This document shows positions 23,084 through 35,413 of a DNA stretch of 64,000 bases, in pieces. The DNA comes from Kwoniella bestiolae CBS 10118. Lineage: Eukaryota > Basidiomycota > Tremellomycetes > Tremellales > Cryptococcaceae. Positions within the stretch are counted from its first letter, which is position 1; every line of letters begins with the position of its first letter. Both the position numbers and the translations under genes were made by a program. The notes beneath the pieces are model-generated. The model saw only the letters and a list, made by a program, of their open reading frames with translations, was not told the origin of the DNA and did not search any database. The stretch covers positions 2,249,742 to 2,313,741 of the forward strand of contig NC_089243.1 of NCBI RefSeq assembly GCF_000512585.2, in the 5' to 3' direction.

Positions 23084-26035
23084 CTAAATCCCCTGTCCGT
23101 TGTGTAGACCCTGTTGGACATCATTTGAACCCTTGAGGACTCCAGCATCTGCAACGTATATGGAGGCGCTGAGTTTCTCAGTGATAGAAGCCAGATCGAT
23201 TTCGCTCGCTCCAATCCCGGCGACTCTTTGAGACAACGCCTCAGCGACCCACGCGATACCTCCCCAAAAATTCCTCTGCTTAGCGAGCCCTTGCTGGACA
23301 GTCGAAATGTTGTTGGCAGCTACAGACGTAAGGAGTGACCGGAAAAGTTCGGAAGGCTTCTTGACCTGTTTGTCCTTCTTTGGAGACAGCGGGATAGTAT
23401 CGCCTTCACTGCTCGTTGGACGTGATTGCTCGTCCGCGACGTTATCAAGACTCCAATGTTCTGTTTCGATTTCTGGAATGGCCATATTCAGCAACACAAT
23501 ATTACCTGACGGTGGGTATGCTTACCTTTGACATAGCAACACCCGGTTACGAAGAAGGCTTGGTTGCAGAATGGAAGCGAGAGATACGCGTTTGGATTTA
23601 TAATATCACTAAGCACTAGCACATCCCCTATCGTCCTAGCTGAGTTCTTCCACAGGTTAGACGCCGCAACAGCGTTGGGCGTGACATGCCCACTGATGAC
23701 ACCAGAGAGAGCAGCGTGTCGTGAAGCTCCCCTTCGCATATAGTCGGTATTGGTGAGATAACCTGACGCCTGTTTGAAAAATGGTCAGCACACCACCTGT
23801 GTCACACGCGTCACCGTAGAGACATACAATGATCGTGTGCATCCAGAGATGTAGATGCAAGAACATGGTGGCGTATCCAGCATTTGTGTGACGTTGAAGG
23901 CTAGAAAGCAGACGATCAGACTACAGAACCTTTGGAAGGTGAAGATCTACTCACTTTGTTACATTCCAGTGCAAATCCTCTGGCAAAGTGTTGTACACCT
24001 GTATCGCTCTCGATCTAGCCACGATCACAGCTTTGTCTATCTGATCCTGCTTCTGTCTACCACTGTTGAGAACTGTGATGAGTTGACCGTATGCCAGCAT
24101 CTGTCTGGCCGCATAAGGGAAAGGATTGGGCACTTCGGAAGCGGATGTGGGCGAGACGTCGTCAAGGTTTGGCAACATTTGCGTGATCTCCTCCACTCTC
24201 AAAGTAGGTTGACGGCCAGTACCAAACGCTAGAGCAAAGTCTAACAGGAGTACCGACCAGAAGAGCAGCCGGTTCAGCCGTCTGTCCTCGAGGGAGATCT
24301 GGGCATCTTCTGGGGGATTCTATAGCAAAGAAGGTGGTGGTCAGTGCTATGTGCGAGAAGACGCAGGGCCTCACGTACCAGCTGCAATCCCAGATCAATC
24401 GACATTCTGACGGCCATACCCGTGAACATCCATTCCTCGGACTCAGAGTCTGACCATTAGCTCAGTTTCTCGTTATGAATCACTCACCAGCACCCAATCC
24501 AACATGAGCTAATAAGACCAATCCGACCACAGTCTCCCTCGATGGTACGGTGAGCATCGAGCCCAGCAGCTCCTTTGCGGCTTTATAAAACTCGTTCCCA
24601 AACTCGAAGGGTTTGAGGTGTTTCGATGCAATGGAAGGATGATTGGAGAATCTACGAACGTTGGTCAGTGGTGCCAAGTGGAAAGTAGATTTAACTCACC
24701 TTGCAGAGATTGCCGCGATGCATAGGAATAGAAACGACGATCCTGTCCCCTCTTCCAGCGAAGCTTCAAGCGAGAATTTGTCAAGATACGGGAATTGACA
24801 GCCGAAGTACTCGAAGAAGACATTAAGCAGATGTTTCATCACACTGGGTACTGGTATCCGGTCTGGGCCAAGCAGAGTATCTTGAAAGCCTGCACTTGGG
24901 GAGACTGGTGTCGACACTTGACTTGCGTTACCGGGTGCTTGCACTTGTACCTTCAATACTATCCTCTGAAGTCCTGGTACGATGGCTGTCTGTCCGTGTG
25001 GTCTCCACCATGATACTTTCACCACCTTGTCTTCTCGTGAGCCCGACGAGTGGAAAGCCCTTGGTATATCTCCAAACCGCACCGCTGGGGAAGTCGTATC
25101 TGAGGGTCCTAGTCTATCACCCTGTATACTGCCATCCTCCACGACTGGGAGTTGTCCGCTTAGTGCCATGACGACTTCAGCTGGATCGAAACCAGCCAGC
25201 CAGTCGGGAGATTGGGTGGGAATGGTAAGATCGCGTATCGTCGAGGAAGGTTCATGTAAGATGCCCGTCAAGTCAGGAGGATGTTGTGAGGGGTCAAGGG
25301 ATGCATGGTCGGGTACTGAGATTGACCCTAGGCTGAAATCGAACGGTTGGCCTGTTCTAGTAGGTCAGATCTGGCTAGGCTAAAGCCAAGTGATCTACGT
25401 CAGATGTCGAGAAAGCAAGAACATACCAGCTTGGGTTGTGTTCCCTATATCCGATAACCAGTCATGTCCAAACAGTCCTGACCAAATATCATGATCTGAC
25501 ATTGCTACTCCAGTACCCTCCATAGAGTTCTCCTTGATCTCTTTCCTCTTACCGTGCGATCTAATCCTCCTTGCTTCGGCAGACCGTCCATCTGCAGTGG
25601 GCCATTCACACTGCAGCTCATCCTTCAGACAGCTTCCACACGCATCAGGTGGGCGACCCCCACAGCGGCATTTCCTTGCACGACACTGTGAACCCGGTCT
25701 CAGCACGCAGTATGGGTAGTGAGGTCCTGCGAACTCACGGGAAGACAGGCGTTTCTCGCTCTGGTGATTTTCCTTTTCTTCCTATTCGACTCATGCTCTG
25801 TTCCCTCATCCGTACTATGCGAGCTGCCAGGTAGTTGCGGTGTCTCTTGAGTGATCAAGTCTGCGGTAGATAGAGGCTGTATAGAGCCCAGATTGCCAAA
25901 TAGTATCTCATCTATACCCACAGGTGAGAAGGGGTGCTTGTCATGCGGATTGTACTGCATCTCGCCCGAGCCTGCCTGCCGTAGCTGAGCGCCTAAGGAT
26001 GATTCCGCTTTGTCGCCCACGCCGTGCGATATCAT
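23084..26035 (-). CDS. Zn2Cys6 fungal-specific transcription factor
   Basis: Nine minus-strand exons (25739-26035, 25427-25685, 24700-25351, 24488-24651, 24379-24449, 23955-24319, 23828-23900, 23526-23769, 23084-23472) stay in phase for 837 residues. The zinc cluster is split by intron 1: NACLP joins CRARKCRCGGRPPDACGSC and LKDELQCEW. The cluster lies unusually far in, near residues 96-127, after an acidic/polar leader. The middle-homology domain includes LLNVFFEYFGCQFPYLDK, MFTGMAVRMSIDLGLQL and LEDRRLNRLLFWSVLLLDFA; the C-terminal half carries the usual QAFFVTGCCYV helix. It is divergent from the polyol dehydrogenase across 588 bp, making it the best candidate regulator of that gene. Confidence 0.88.
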
Positions 26036-26623
26036 TGTGAGGGGATGGAGAATCGATTGATAGACTGTGTTGCGAGCTGGAATATCATATCATATGATGA
26101 TTCAATTAAACGAACAATTCAATTCATTTTCGCATCGCATCTCCCATCTTTTTTCAACCAAACATCTCCACTTCTAAGATACTGCTACTCATCATCAGAT
26201 GGATGCTACAGAGACACGTGTCATTCAGTCCAGACTCCCACTTCGCGACATCATGGACTACTTTACCAGCATGCATGCATCCAGCCAAACTAGCCATACC
26301 TGTACATGGATAGCTCTTCACTTGTGCTCCCGCCCTAAACAAACTTGGTTCTGTGTAGGTCACCCGCCCTAACATCGGCTAATGAATTCATTCTCGGAAA
26401 TCACTCAATCAGCCGGCGGAGTTGTCACTGGAAGTTAGTTGATCATCTCCCTTCTTGGCTCTGTCTCTTTCCCCGGATCTACAATCCAATTATTGGAGAC
26501 CCACTCATTGCCAGCACTACCTGATAAGATCAGTCACCGATTTGCTATAAGGATAATGCACTCAAGACTCGGGAGCCCACCCCCAAGGTGTCTGAACCAA
26601 CGTAATCCAGCATATCCAACATC
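26036..26623. promoter_or_regulatory. divergent promoter, Zn2Cys6 regulator / polyol dehydrogenase
   Basis: This 588-bp region separates two head-to-head genes. It contains AT-rich words (ATCATATCATATGATGATTC near 26084) and no supported reading frame. Zn2Cys6 factors bind CGG triplets; CCGG/CGGA words are present (for example 26413, 26475) but no strong symmetric pair was identified. Confidence 0.4.
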
Positions 26624-28186
26624 ATGTCCCCCGTTGCACTCGCCCAAGCTCCCACGACTGTCGAATCTGATCCTGCTCTCGTCAAGGTCTTGCCGACATT
26701 CTCGCGAGACGTCATCACAAAGCCAAATCTAGCTCTATGGGTGACGAGGGATCACAAGTGGGTGTAGTTGTGAGCACTGCTGGAAACCTCTGACTTGTGC
26801 TGTGATCAGGATATATCAGAAGGAGGAACCTTATCCATCATGCGGGCCGGATGAGTGTGTTGTACACGTCGTGAGTGCAGATTGAGATTTTGAGTCGACA
26901 CACGCTAATTGAGTACTCTTAGAAAGCAACAGGTATCTGCGGATCGTGAGTTTACTGTCATCTCAACATTGATAATCGTAGGCTCACTATGGAGGGCTGG
27001 TGTGTATCGTAGGGAGATCCATTTCTGGTGAGTCCAGTCTTCTACAGTAATATTTTAGGCTGACTTTGCGGTATAGGAAGAGTGGTAGAATCGGCGATTG
27101 CTGTGTCACTCACGATATCATCCTCGGACATGAATCTAGTGGTCAGATTTTAGAGATTGGAGCAAACGTCAAAGAGTTGCAGGTGGGGGATCGAGTATCC
27201 ATAGAACCTGGGGTATCGTGTTGGGAGTGTGACATGTGTATACGGGGAAGGTACAACCTGTGTCCTAAAGTCAAGTAAGTGAATCAACTCTTCTTGGTAC
27301 TTATGTGACACTGACAAGTATTAATCTAGATTCTCCGGCACACCACCATCTGATGGTACGATGCGACGCTTTGTTGCGCATCCTGCGAGGTTCCTTCATA
27401 AGTAAGCCTTCTAGTACTCTCTACGAACAGCTCACGCTCATTCATCCTGCTGACACATTGATCAGGATCCCCGATACGATGTCATTTGCCACTGCTGCGT
27501 TGATTGAGCCATTATCCGTAGCTTACAACGCTGTTCGACGAGCCTCGCCATACCTTGGTCAGCCTGTTGTCATCTGCGGAGCAGGTCCGATCGGTCTTGC
27601 TACCGCTCTCTGTGCTAGGGCTGCGGGTGCTTCACCCATTGTCATTACCGACTTGGAGCAAAACAGATTGGATCAAGTTGAAGCTATGGGGTTCAATCGA
27701 ACCTTAAAGATTGACCTCAGCTGGGATAGATTGACGACAGCCGCAAAAATTCGTGAGGTCATGGGGACGGACTGCCTTCCACAGATCGCTTTCGAGGCCA
27801 CAGGAGCTGCGTCGAGTATCAATTCGGCCTGCTACGTGAGTCATCCCCTCGACCTGAGTTGCATTCCCACTTATGCCTTTACTGATTGTGATTTATCTAT
27901 GACGCAGGCCCTCGAAGACGGTGGTACCTTGCTGCAGATTGGCTGTGGTAAACCTGAAATCGAGATCCCTCTCATGTCAATGGGTTTCAGGGAGGTCAAC
28001 ATCATTACATCGTTCCGATACCAGCAGTCGTGGCCTGTCGTCATTCGTCTCGTAGCGGAAGGTGTCCTTGGTGATGTCGATGGACTCATTACACATACTT
28101 TCCCTGTTGAGCAGACGATCGACGCGTTTGAGACTTGCGCTGATAGGTCAAAATTGGCAATCAAGGTTCAGATCGTTGATGAGTAG
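26624..28186 (+). CDS. zinc-dependent polyol dehydrogenase (sorbitol / xylitol / L-arabinitol dehydrogenase type)
   Basis: Eight exons (26624-26757, 26810-26870, 26923-26945, 27013-27027, 27077-27274, 27330-27401, 27466-27835, 27908-28186) give 383 residues, the medium-chain dehydrogenase length. The catalytic zinc ligands are Cys in ATGICGSEIHFW and His-Glu in ILGHESSG; the structural zinc is held by four cysteines in PGVSCWECDMCIRGRYNLC. The NAD-binding motif is VVICGAGPIGLATALCARAAG, followed by VITDLEQNRLDQVE, where the Asp suggests NAD rather than NADP preference. The enzyme is predicted to oxidise a pentitol or hexitol to a ketose. Neighbours (sugar permease, glycosidase, regulator) fit pentose/polyol catabolism. 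Confidence 0.87.
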
Positions 28187-28685
28187 TGCTTTGTTTTGTG
28201 GATGAGCTGGATTGTAGTGTTCTGTTAATCTCTCTTCTTGGGGTTGCTGCCATGCATTTTGTGCTTCTCTGCCAGAAAACATCGTTGTATTGTATTCCCA
28301 AAGTTGGGTACAGGTCTCGCTTGCGTGCATTTCAAGCTCGCAGTTGACCATAAATGTCTACATGCATCGGGCGATAGAAGGCAAAAGATCTGACCATTTG
28401 CAGAGATATATTACATGGTGAGACGATTGCCTTGTACTTCACCGCTGCTACCATGTATAATCGGCACCAACATTCACCGTTGATTTGTTACGCCATTATT
28501 GGAAAGGGCGACAGATACATGGGGTTCTTATCAAACATGAATTTTCAGTCCACTACATAAAAATTTTCCGGACTACATTTCGCACCATCCAAAGAGACCT
28601 TGAATTGACATCGACCACCTCTTACTCCTACCCACACCCTGACCTCTCGTCCCATCGACCCCTCATGTGGATTAACGGAGTCAAG
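28187..28685. other. intergenic between convergent genes
   Basis: This 499-bp spacer lies between the stops of the dehydrogenase and the sugar permease. It presumably holds both terminators. No gene is supported; a rightward frame beginning at 28485 runs into the antisense of the permease and is rejected. Confidence 0.45.
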
Positions 28686-30530
28686 TTAACCCAAAGAAGC
28701 TTCGTGTCTTCGGTTTCCCACCTCTTCGTGATAGACGCTTCCTTCCTTCTCCTCATGACCGTGCGGGTTCTGAGCAGCACGTTCAGCCTTGAGGGCAGTG
28801 AGATCGTACGAAGCGAATTTACGAGCAGAAACATTCGCTTCGTAAAGCATATCGAGCTCTTCGAGAGTTCTTCCTTTGAGCTCTGGAATGAAGAAGTAAG
28901 CGAAGATGATAGCGGCTACGGAGAAACCACCGAAGATGTAAGTGATTTGACCTTGAAGGTTACCGTATTGAGCTCCCTGAATGTATGGAACAACGAGATT
29001 GTTGATCAAGCCGACCGCGTATCCGGACCAGGCAGCGACTGCAAGAGTCTTGGCACGCAGCTGTTGACTACTGATCTCGGCCGCGATGGTCCAAGGAAGA
29101 GCACCCCAAGTAGGAGAGTAGGTCAATACCCAGATGAAGATGGCGGCAAGGGTAAGACTTCCCAGAGAGCCAGTTGGCTTATTGTTGGTAGCGGTAGCGA
29201 CAGCCGCCATGATGAACATGCAGGATCCCATGAAGCAAGCACCGACGAGAGCCATAGGTCGTCGACCAACTCTGTCAGGAAGATAGAAACCGAGGAATGT
29301 GATGACCAATTTACCAGTGTACAGGGCAACGAGAAGCTCATAGGTATTGGTGAATCCCAAGTTGAGCATGGTGATGTTCAGATAGTTGTTGGTGAAGGAG
29401 ATACCTTGACCTTGTTGAAGACAGAGCATACCACAGGCAACCAAGGTACGTCGCAGATCTTGTCCTCGGAACAATTGAAGCCATCCAAGCCTGGATTGGT
29501 TCGCACGCTCATGCTCGAGAGAGTCCTTGACTTCTTGAAGCTGATCGTGCAGCTCGTCATCGGTGGGCTTCCTCCCTCGAAGACGTCGAAGCTGGAAGAA
29601 AGCGTCTTCGATTCGGCCTTTACCTACAAGCCACTGTATATGAAGACTCGTTGTAAGCGAGCTTTCAGTATGGGAGCAGTCCAAACCACTTACCCGAGGT
29701 GATTCAGGCAAGAATGGTGTCACGATGAGAATAATGATAGGGAAAAGGAACTGAAGGCCGATGGGGACCAGCCACACGGAAGAGTTCATCTTGGCATGTA
29801 CGCCAAACATGACAATGTTGGCCAAGAGAGTACCAGTATTGTTGAAGACCGTATAGGCGTTTGTCAAAGCACCTCTGATTCGGTGAGGAGCGCATTCGGA
29901 TTGGTACACACCGGTGACCGCCGAAGCGATGCCGACCGACGAATTGACAATGATTTTACCAGCAACCAGCATCCAAAAGCTGGATTTGATCGTCGAACAA
30001 GCCATGATAACGGATCCGACGATGCTAGACTGGCTCATGAGCATGGTTTACAGTCGATTCCACTGGGACCTCGTACTCACGCAATGACAGCAAGGGACAT
30101 GAACGATGCTTTTCGCCCGTATCGTTCGTTGATGAATGGTGCAATCATACAACCGATCATGATACCCGCAGTTCCAAGAGCGGTACCTGCACTTTGATCA
30201 TTCGCATTCATCCACTTGATTCGGACGCCGTTTTCGAGTTTGGTACCACTTCCGAAGGTCAAGTTGAACTATATAAATAAATTTGGTTGTCAGTTTAAAC
30301 ATTGCCTCGAGCGATCACCGATATTTTTTTTTTTTTTTTTTTATTTATTTTTTTTCTTTCTCTCGGAGATCACAGAGATCATAGAAAGCTCTCACATGTC
30401 TCGATCCCATTACCCCTCCCCACCAGTTATTATCGTATCCAAAGGTGAATGCTCCCATAGACGAGAACACCGATGCGAAAAGGAGCACCGGAGTCATGTC
30501 CTGATACAGAGCTGTTCGTTTGAAACCCAT
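28686..30530 (-). CDS. MFS hexose/pentose-type sugar transporter
   Basis: Four minus-strand exons (30396-30530, 30081-30268, 29694-30024, 28686-29633) give 533 residues. Sugar-porter signatures are all present: FTFGYDNNWWGGVMGS in TM1, APFINERYGRKASFM after TM2, YQSECAPHRIRGALTN, FLPESPR, LPDRVGRRPMALVG, SPTWGALPWTIAAEISSQQL, and IPELKGRTLEELDMLYE. It imports a monosaccharide by proton symport or facilitated diffusion. The ATG at 30530 has a strong CACCATGG context; an in-frame ATG nine bases upstream is possible. Intron 1 (30269-30395) contains a long poly-T/poly-A tract. The gene is divergent from the glycosidase across 361 bp. Confidence 0.9.
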
Positions 30531-30891
30531 GGTGCGCAAGACGGTTGATGATTTGGAGAAGGATGGGGTTCAAGGAGGCCCTGTGGAGACCCGACGATAT
30601 ATATATATCGAGCGTAAAGTGCTTGGAGGAAAGTGTTATCATGCCAGAGATCGGATTTCATGTTCGGGTAAACCCATGTCCGTGGCTGTCCCGGAAGTTA
30701 CTGATTTCCGGTAGGCTATTGCGGCAGTTGCTTTCAAGCGCCAAGCATGATCGGAACGACCGGACCTGGAAGGTCCGAAGCAGGCTGATGGCCTTGTCAC
30801 ACTTTCCTATGCATCAATAATACATAAGTCTAAGCACAAGGATCAGCAAAGTTACCGAACTTCACGAGAGACTGGACAAAATCCACGCAAG
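30531..30891. promoter_or_regulatory. divergent promoter, sugar permease / glycosidase
   Basis: This 361-bp region lies between head-to-head starts. A perfect 16-bp palindrome CGATATATATATATCG at 30595-30610, 65 bp upstream of the permease ATG, is a likely TATA element. Short spacing and divergence suggest co-regulation, which is inference. Confidence 0.5.
30595..30610. promoter_or_regulatory. palindromic TATA element
   Basis: CGATATATATATATCG is a perfect inverted repeat located 65 bp from the leftward permease start. It can act as a TATA box; symmetry may be incidental. Confidence 0.4.
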
Positions 30892-32888
30892 ATGGTACGA
30901 TCCGCTGAACATATCGCAAGGTCCAAAGCTCTGGAGATACGGGTGCATCCTGACGGAAGATACTTGGTTTCGGGCGGGAAGGTGAGCCTTAGTATCACGA
31001 TGACAGCGCTGATCAGAGTAGAATGAGCCGTTCTTCTGGCAAGCAGACACTGCATGGGAGATCTTCCACAGACTGGACGAAGATGAGGTCAAGCTGTATC
31101 TGAACAAGAGAGCAAAGCAAGGGTTCAACGTTATCTTTGGGGTTTTGTTCGCCGAGCATGGGTGAGTGCATTGCGGGGGTTCGCAGGAAGCACCTGATGT
31201 TATATCATTAGTGGATCGACATTGCCCAATCGGCAAGGAGAGTGGCCATTTCATCCCAAAGATCCAGACGCCAAGGAATACTATCCAGATGTGTTCAGAC
31301 CCAACGAGAAGTACTTTGAGTTTGTGGACTTTGTGAGTCATACTCTATGTCCCGGCGCTCAATCAACGTGCCGATGACTGAAATCTGTACCTCCTCGATA
31401 GGTCATCAACTACGCCGCTAGTGTCGGCATCCGAGTCGCTATCCAGCCAGTATGGGGCAACTACGTAGCCGGCATCTATCACAGGATAGAACACTACTTC
31501 GACAACGTTGATGCGGCTTTGGCTTTTGGCAAATACTGTGGACAGAGGTACCCATTCCTCCCTTACTTGAACGGTGGGGATACTCAACGATACTGGTTCG
31601 ACGATGCCGTTTTTAATGCAAGAGCGGGCAAACCAACACGAGCACCTCATGTCAAGATCATCGACTACGGACCGGTCTTCGAAGCATTCGCAGATGGTAT
31701 CGTCGCTGGAGAATCTTCACATAGAACGGATGGGTCTCAGCCGTTCATCACTTTCCACCCAAGTGAGTGAGGGTAAATGAGAAACAAGGACTCGCTAACT
31801 TCCCCTTCAGCTGCCAGTTGGCTACCGGATACACCTGAACCCTATGCTTCCCATCTGTTCCCCCATTCCAAATGGCTCACCATAGACGCCATCCAATCCG
31901 GGCATAGTTGCGCTCTCAAATATCCTCCCCTGACTGATCCAAGTATCGGCACTCTCCATTTCTTCCTCGCCCAAAACAGCGTTGATCACGTGAGGGAGAT
32001 GTACGCGACATCCACTCGGGATGGAACCTTGCGACCGGTCATTGATCTAGAGGGGCATTATGAGAGTGGGTGTGTGCTCTTTGCGGACGGTGACTGTCTT
32101 CTAACGTGCTGAATTAGGTACACATTACGACTTCAAACCGGAGAGGGACCAGTGGAAAGCTAGCAACATCCGCCAAGGAGCGTGGCAGGCGGTGAGTGAG
32201 GGCGTATGACGAAGACGAGAGAAGTGAGAGTGCTCATGGATTGGGAACAGATGTTCGCGGGGGCTGCGGGTGTGACATATGGTGTCAACTCGGTCTGTGA
32301 GTGGTTCAACGTCCTCTCACGCTGGTGGATATGATGCTTACCTGTTCATTCGAAGGGCAAATGAACAACCTCAACTCCAAATCCCACCCACCTATCCCAC
32401 ATCACACAGTATCAGGTGAGTCGACAACGCCAATGTATGAAACCCGTAAAAGCTGACTCACGAGCTCTGCAGCCGCCAACTGGTACGACGAACTCGACCT
32501 TCCCGGTGCTACCTACGTTGGAAACATCACCAGATGGTTCTTGTCCCGACCATCCTACTTCAGCAGGATCCCCGACCAATCCATCCTTATTTCTGACACG
32601 TTCGACCGACCTGTACCCGATGACGATTACGACGGAAAAGATGCGAAGTTGATATCAGCTACTAGAGATAGTAACGGGAAATGGCTAGCAGTATATACGC
32701 CGGTGGGACATGAGTTTAAAGTGGATACTTCGAGCTTGAACGGTGACACGCTGAGTGCGGTGTGGTACGATCCGAGAAGTGACAAAGAGATATCCGCTGG
32801 TAGCGTTGAGAGCGGGCGAGTCGTGGCTCGTCCCCCGTCTAGTGGTAAGGATGATCACGACTGGGTGTACTATGTGGCAGCCGTATAG
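30892..32888 (+). CDS. DUF4038-type glycoside hydrolase (GH140 apiosidase-like)
   Basis: Nine exons (30892-30981, 31022-31161, 31212-31332, 31402-31762, 31811-32065, 32118-32191, 32251-32296, 32356-32415, 32473-32888) give 520 residues. The layout matches apiosidase-like (beta/alpha)8 hydrolases: NEPFFWQADTAWEIFHRL, YLNKRAKQGFNVIFGVLFAE, IRVAIQPVWGNYVAG, GKYCGQRYPFLPYLNGGD, the late acidic motif PVIDLEGHYE, GAAGVTYGVNSVWQM, and a C-terminal beta domain like the putative collagen-binding module. Known GH140 members remove apiose from rhamnogalacturonan II. No signal peptide is visible, so the fungal enzyme may be intracellular and act on small glycosides. Neighbouring sugar permease and polyol dehydrogenase support glycan use. 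Confidence 0.82.
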
Positions 32889-32988
32889 AGATTGTTTAAC
32901 TATACACAATGCATGTACGAGAACCCATCGTGGCAAAGGAGATTTGACGATTCATTTCATGCTCTACGTCAACGCATCAAGCTTATCT

Positions 32989-34267
32989 TCACAATGGCCC
33001 TTTGTGATCCACAGTAGTTCGTCGATGCAGAGAGATGTCATCTGCTGACAGATTGGGTTGTGAGTGAAGCTGTAGCGGGTCAGGGCCGCCGCTGTACCGC
33101 AATTTTCCGCTTCTTCGACTTTTGAACATCAATAATCCCCAATAATACGCTAAGCCCAAGGCTAAGGCAGCCACCGCGAGAGCCACCACAGCTCCAATCC
33201 AGCCCGCAGCAAGCTGAATGGCAGATAGAAGTTCAGTCAACGTTGAAGACATCATAGGATCACTCATAAGTGCAACTCACAGGACCGACTTTGCCAGATG
33301 AAGCAGCGACTGTCACTGTCGTTACAACACTGCTCGTGGGGGAAGCATCTGAATCACTCCCTACACGCAATGATGATAAGCCTCCCTTCGGCAGCGTTGC
33401 TCGGAACGGAATGCTGCCACTTACATATGGTACTGGTATTCGTGCAGGTATAGGCCGGAGCTTCGTAATCATGCGCTGATATCAGCTCGATGTCCGCACA
33501 TTGGTACAGCTTGGAGCCCGCTGTCAAAAACATCCAAATCAGTTACATTCGCTAACCACTATGGTTTGCCAAGTCTTTGAGAAGAAACCCGGCTAACTTC
33601 ATAGTGCAGCAAAAATATCGAGCTCACAATTGTCCTCAGTGGCATATGCGATTTGCAGAGTAATTTTATCTCCAAGTGTCAGGCCATGATCCGCTACAAA
33701 CGGTAACGGTCATTTAAGCGCTCGAGCGAAAAGTGTCATCTTGCGATGTTCACTTACTGAAATCAGGTAATGGGAAGCAGGTGTCACCAGCGGTAAGACC
33801 TGTCATTGCCATTCCCAGATTCTCAAAGTCTGACTGATCCTTTGGATCCTTTGAGTTAGCGAAGTTTACTTGAATATTTTCCACTTTAGTTTGCGAAAGA
33901 AGATAAAGATTCCCGCCATCTAAGCGATGTCACTTGCTTCAGCTTGAGCACCAACGCATCGCCTTCACCGCCTCCGCCCAGGCTACTCACTTAGAGGGAT
34001 GTAATCCCTAGTCGCACTGACTTCGGCGACTCCACAGGGTCGGGTACCCGATGAAGTAGCGTTGTAGGATCTCGGAGCAGGAAACTGCGAAAGTTGATCA
34101 GTTTCCGAGACGATAAAAGTGGTCTTCAAGGGAATCACAACACTCACAATGAAGCCCAAGGCACCTGGGGACGCATATGTGTCTCTTCGAATCACATGTG
34201 CCGCAGCGTTTGAGGAGGACAGGACGGCTGTCAAAGCAGTCAGGCCGGGCGAATTACTGTTGGACAT
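32989..34267 (-). CDS. single-pass membrane protein with Ser/Thr-rich stalk
   Basis: Seven exons (34148-34267, 33991-34084, 33758-33919, 33628-33693, 33425-33520, 33281-33360, 32989-33213) give 280 residues. The N-terminus is only weakly hydrophobic (GLTALTAVLSSSNAAAHVI). The luminal part carries Cys residues (TRPCGVAEVSATRDYIPL, GDTCFPLPDF, LYQCADIELI, PAYTCTNTST) and a short Ser/Thr/Val stalk. One transmembrane helix (WIGAVVALAVAALALGLAYYW) is followed by a basic cytoplasmic tail (FKSRRSGKLR). The topology resembles cell-surface proteins of basidiomycetes. No named family is recognised and function is unknown. Confidence 0.7.
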
Positions 34268-34514
34268 GATCTTTTGACGAGCCGCAACCTTTTTGTTTCG
34301 TGTTTTTTCACTTTCGCAGAAGTCCAACTCTTGGAAAATCTGCTAACCTACCGCTTTACACATATAAGGAAGAAATTGCGCGGCTCTAGACGAGCTGAAT
34401 CTATGACAAGGACTTTGTCTTGGTGTGCTGTATACAGCAACCGTATACACCTGCGTCCAGGAAGTCTCTCGTTCCCGAAACCTACGTCCTCTAATTTCGA
34501 AGATTCATCCATTC

Positions 34515-35007
34515 ATGTCTCGTACTTCGCGAAGCGAGGCATATTCGCATCTAGTCGATCGGCCGACGTTATCTGATAAGGCATGGGATCGTCTTACGGA
34601 TTGGGCGGCTCAACATGCGCAGCAAGGGCAAGGCACAACCACATTCCGAGTGCATGGCACCTTTGAGTGGTCTGAATTGCAGATTGTGACTCCATTGTAT
34701 GAAATAAAAGCCGCAAGCGTAAACACCCCACCTGGTCTGCATGGAAGCGATAAACCTTCTAATTCCAAGGCGCAGAATTCTTCGACGACAATTCGAGGTG
34801 CGGCGACTTGATGAGCGGCGACTTTCGCCCATACCCTTCCTCGTTTTTAGGTCGAAATCAAAATTCCCGGCGGCCTTTCACGGATTAGTTATGCCTCGTG
34901 AGGCCATGTCTCTGAGCTTTCAAGAAAATTTGGCAGCCATAGAGTATCTGCTATTATCTGATAGCCACTCGAAGACCCTGACTTTCTTCTACAGAAAAGA
35001 CGATTGA
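34515..35007 (+). CDS. small hypothetical protein
   Basis: The best model has two exons (34515-34696, 34776-35007) separated by a GTATGA...GCGCAG intron, giving 136-137 residues. The first exon encodes polar sequence with FRVHGTFEWSELQIVTPL; the second encodes a basic stretch (RRQFEVRRLDERRLSPIP) and ends KTLTFFYRKDD. No family is recognised. Alternative reading without the intron gives a 99-residue product stopping at 34811. The gene is divergent from the membrane-protein gene. Confidence 0.4.
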
Positions 35008-35413
35008 TCGGATATTCGCTTCATCACAGATCGGAGGCTCTCGCAGCGGCTCATATGTATGTCTGTAGAGCCTCAGTAGAAAGCCAAGCCGGCGGATGGA
35101 CTACTTTTAGCCTTCTGCCGGCCGACTTCAGAGTTGAAATGTAGCTTGATTGTATGAATGCGCTCCGATGACCTTGTGGGAAACAACCGACACCCCTACA
35201 TCACCTTGCATGAACAGACGAGACGTCAAGCGATGTTCCTCGGCCGATGTGGTAACCCCCCATCCAGTCAGCGTTGATCTGCTTCAAAGTTGCAGACCCC
35301 CAAAAAACATATAAAAGACCATATGAAAGTCGATGACAACTGACCTCAGGTGTCTCATCTCCAAGCCCCCTTCTTCAATCTACACCGGCTCTCTGCAGAT
35401 ACAAATAACCAAA
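35008..35413. promoter_or_regulatory. intergenic with CFEM-gene promoter
   Basis: This 406-bp region contains TATAAAAG at 35310-35317, about 100 bp before the start of the secreted protein, followed by a CT-rich leader (CTTCTTCAATCTACACC). No gene is seen. Confidence 0.6.
35310..35317 (+). promoter_or_regulatory. TATA box of secreted CFEM-like gene
   Basis: A consensus-quality TATAAAAG lies 104 bp upstream of the ATG at 35414, with a pyrimidine-rich initiator region between. Such a strong TATA box fits an inducible cell-surface gene. Confidence 0.6.

Noticed and set aside
28485..29702. 405-codon plus-strand open frame
   Set aside because: It is the antisense of the main exon of the sugar permease, which has unmistakable transporter motifs; the plus-strand product is low-complexity and featureless.
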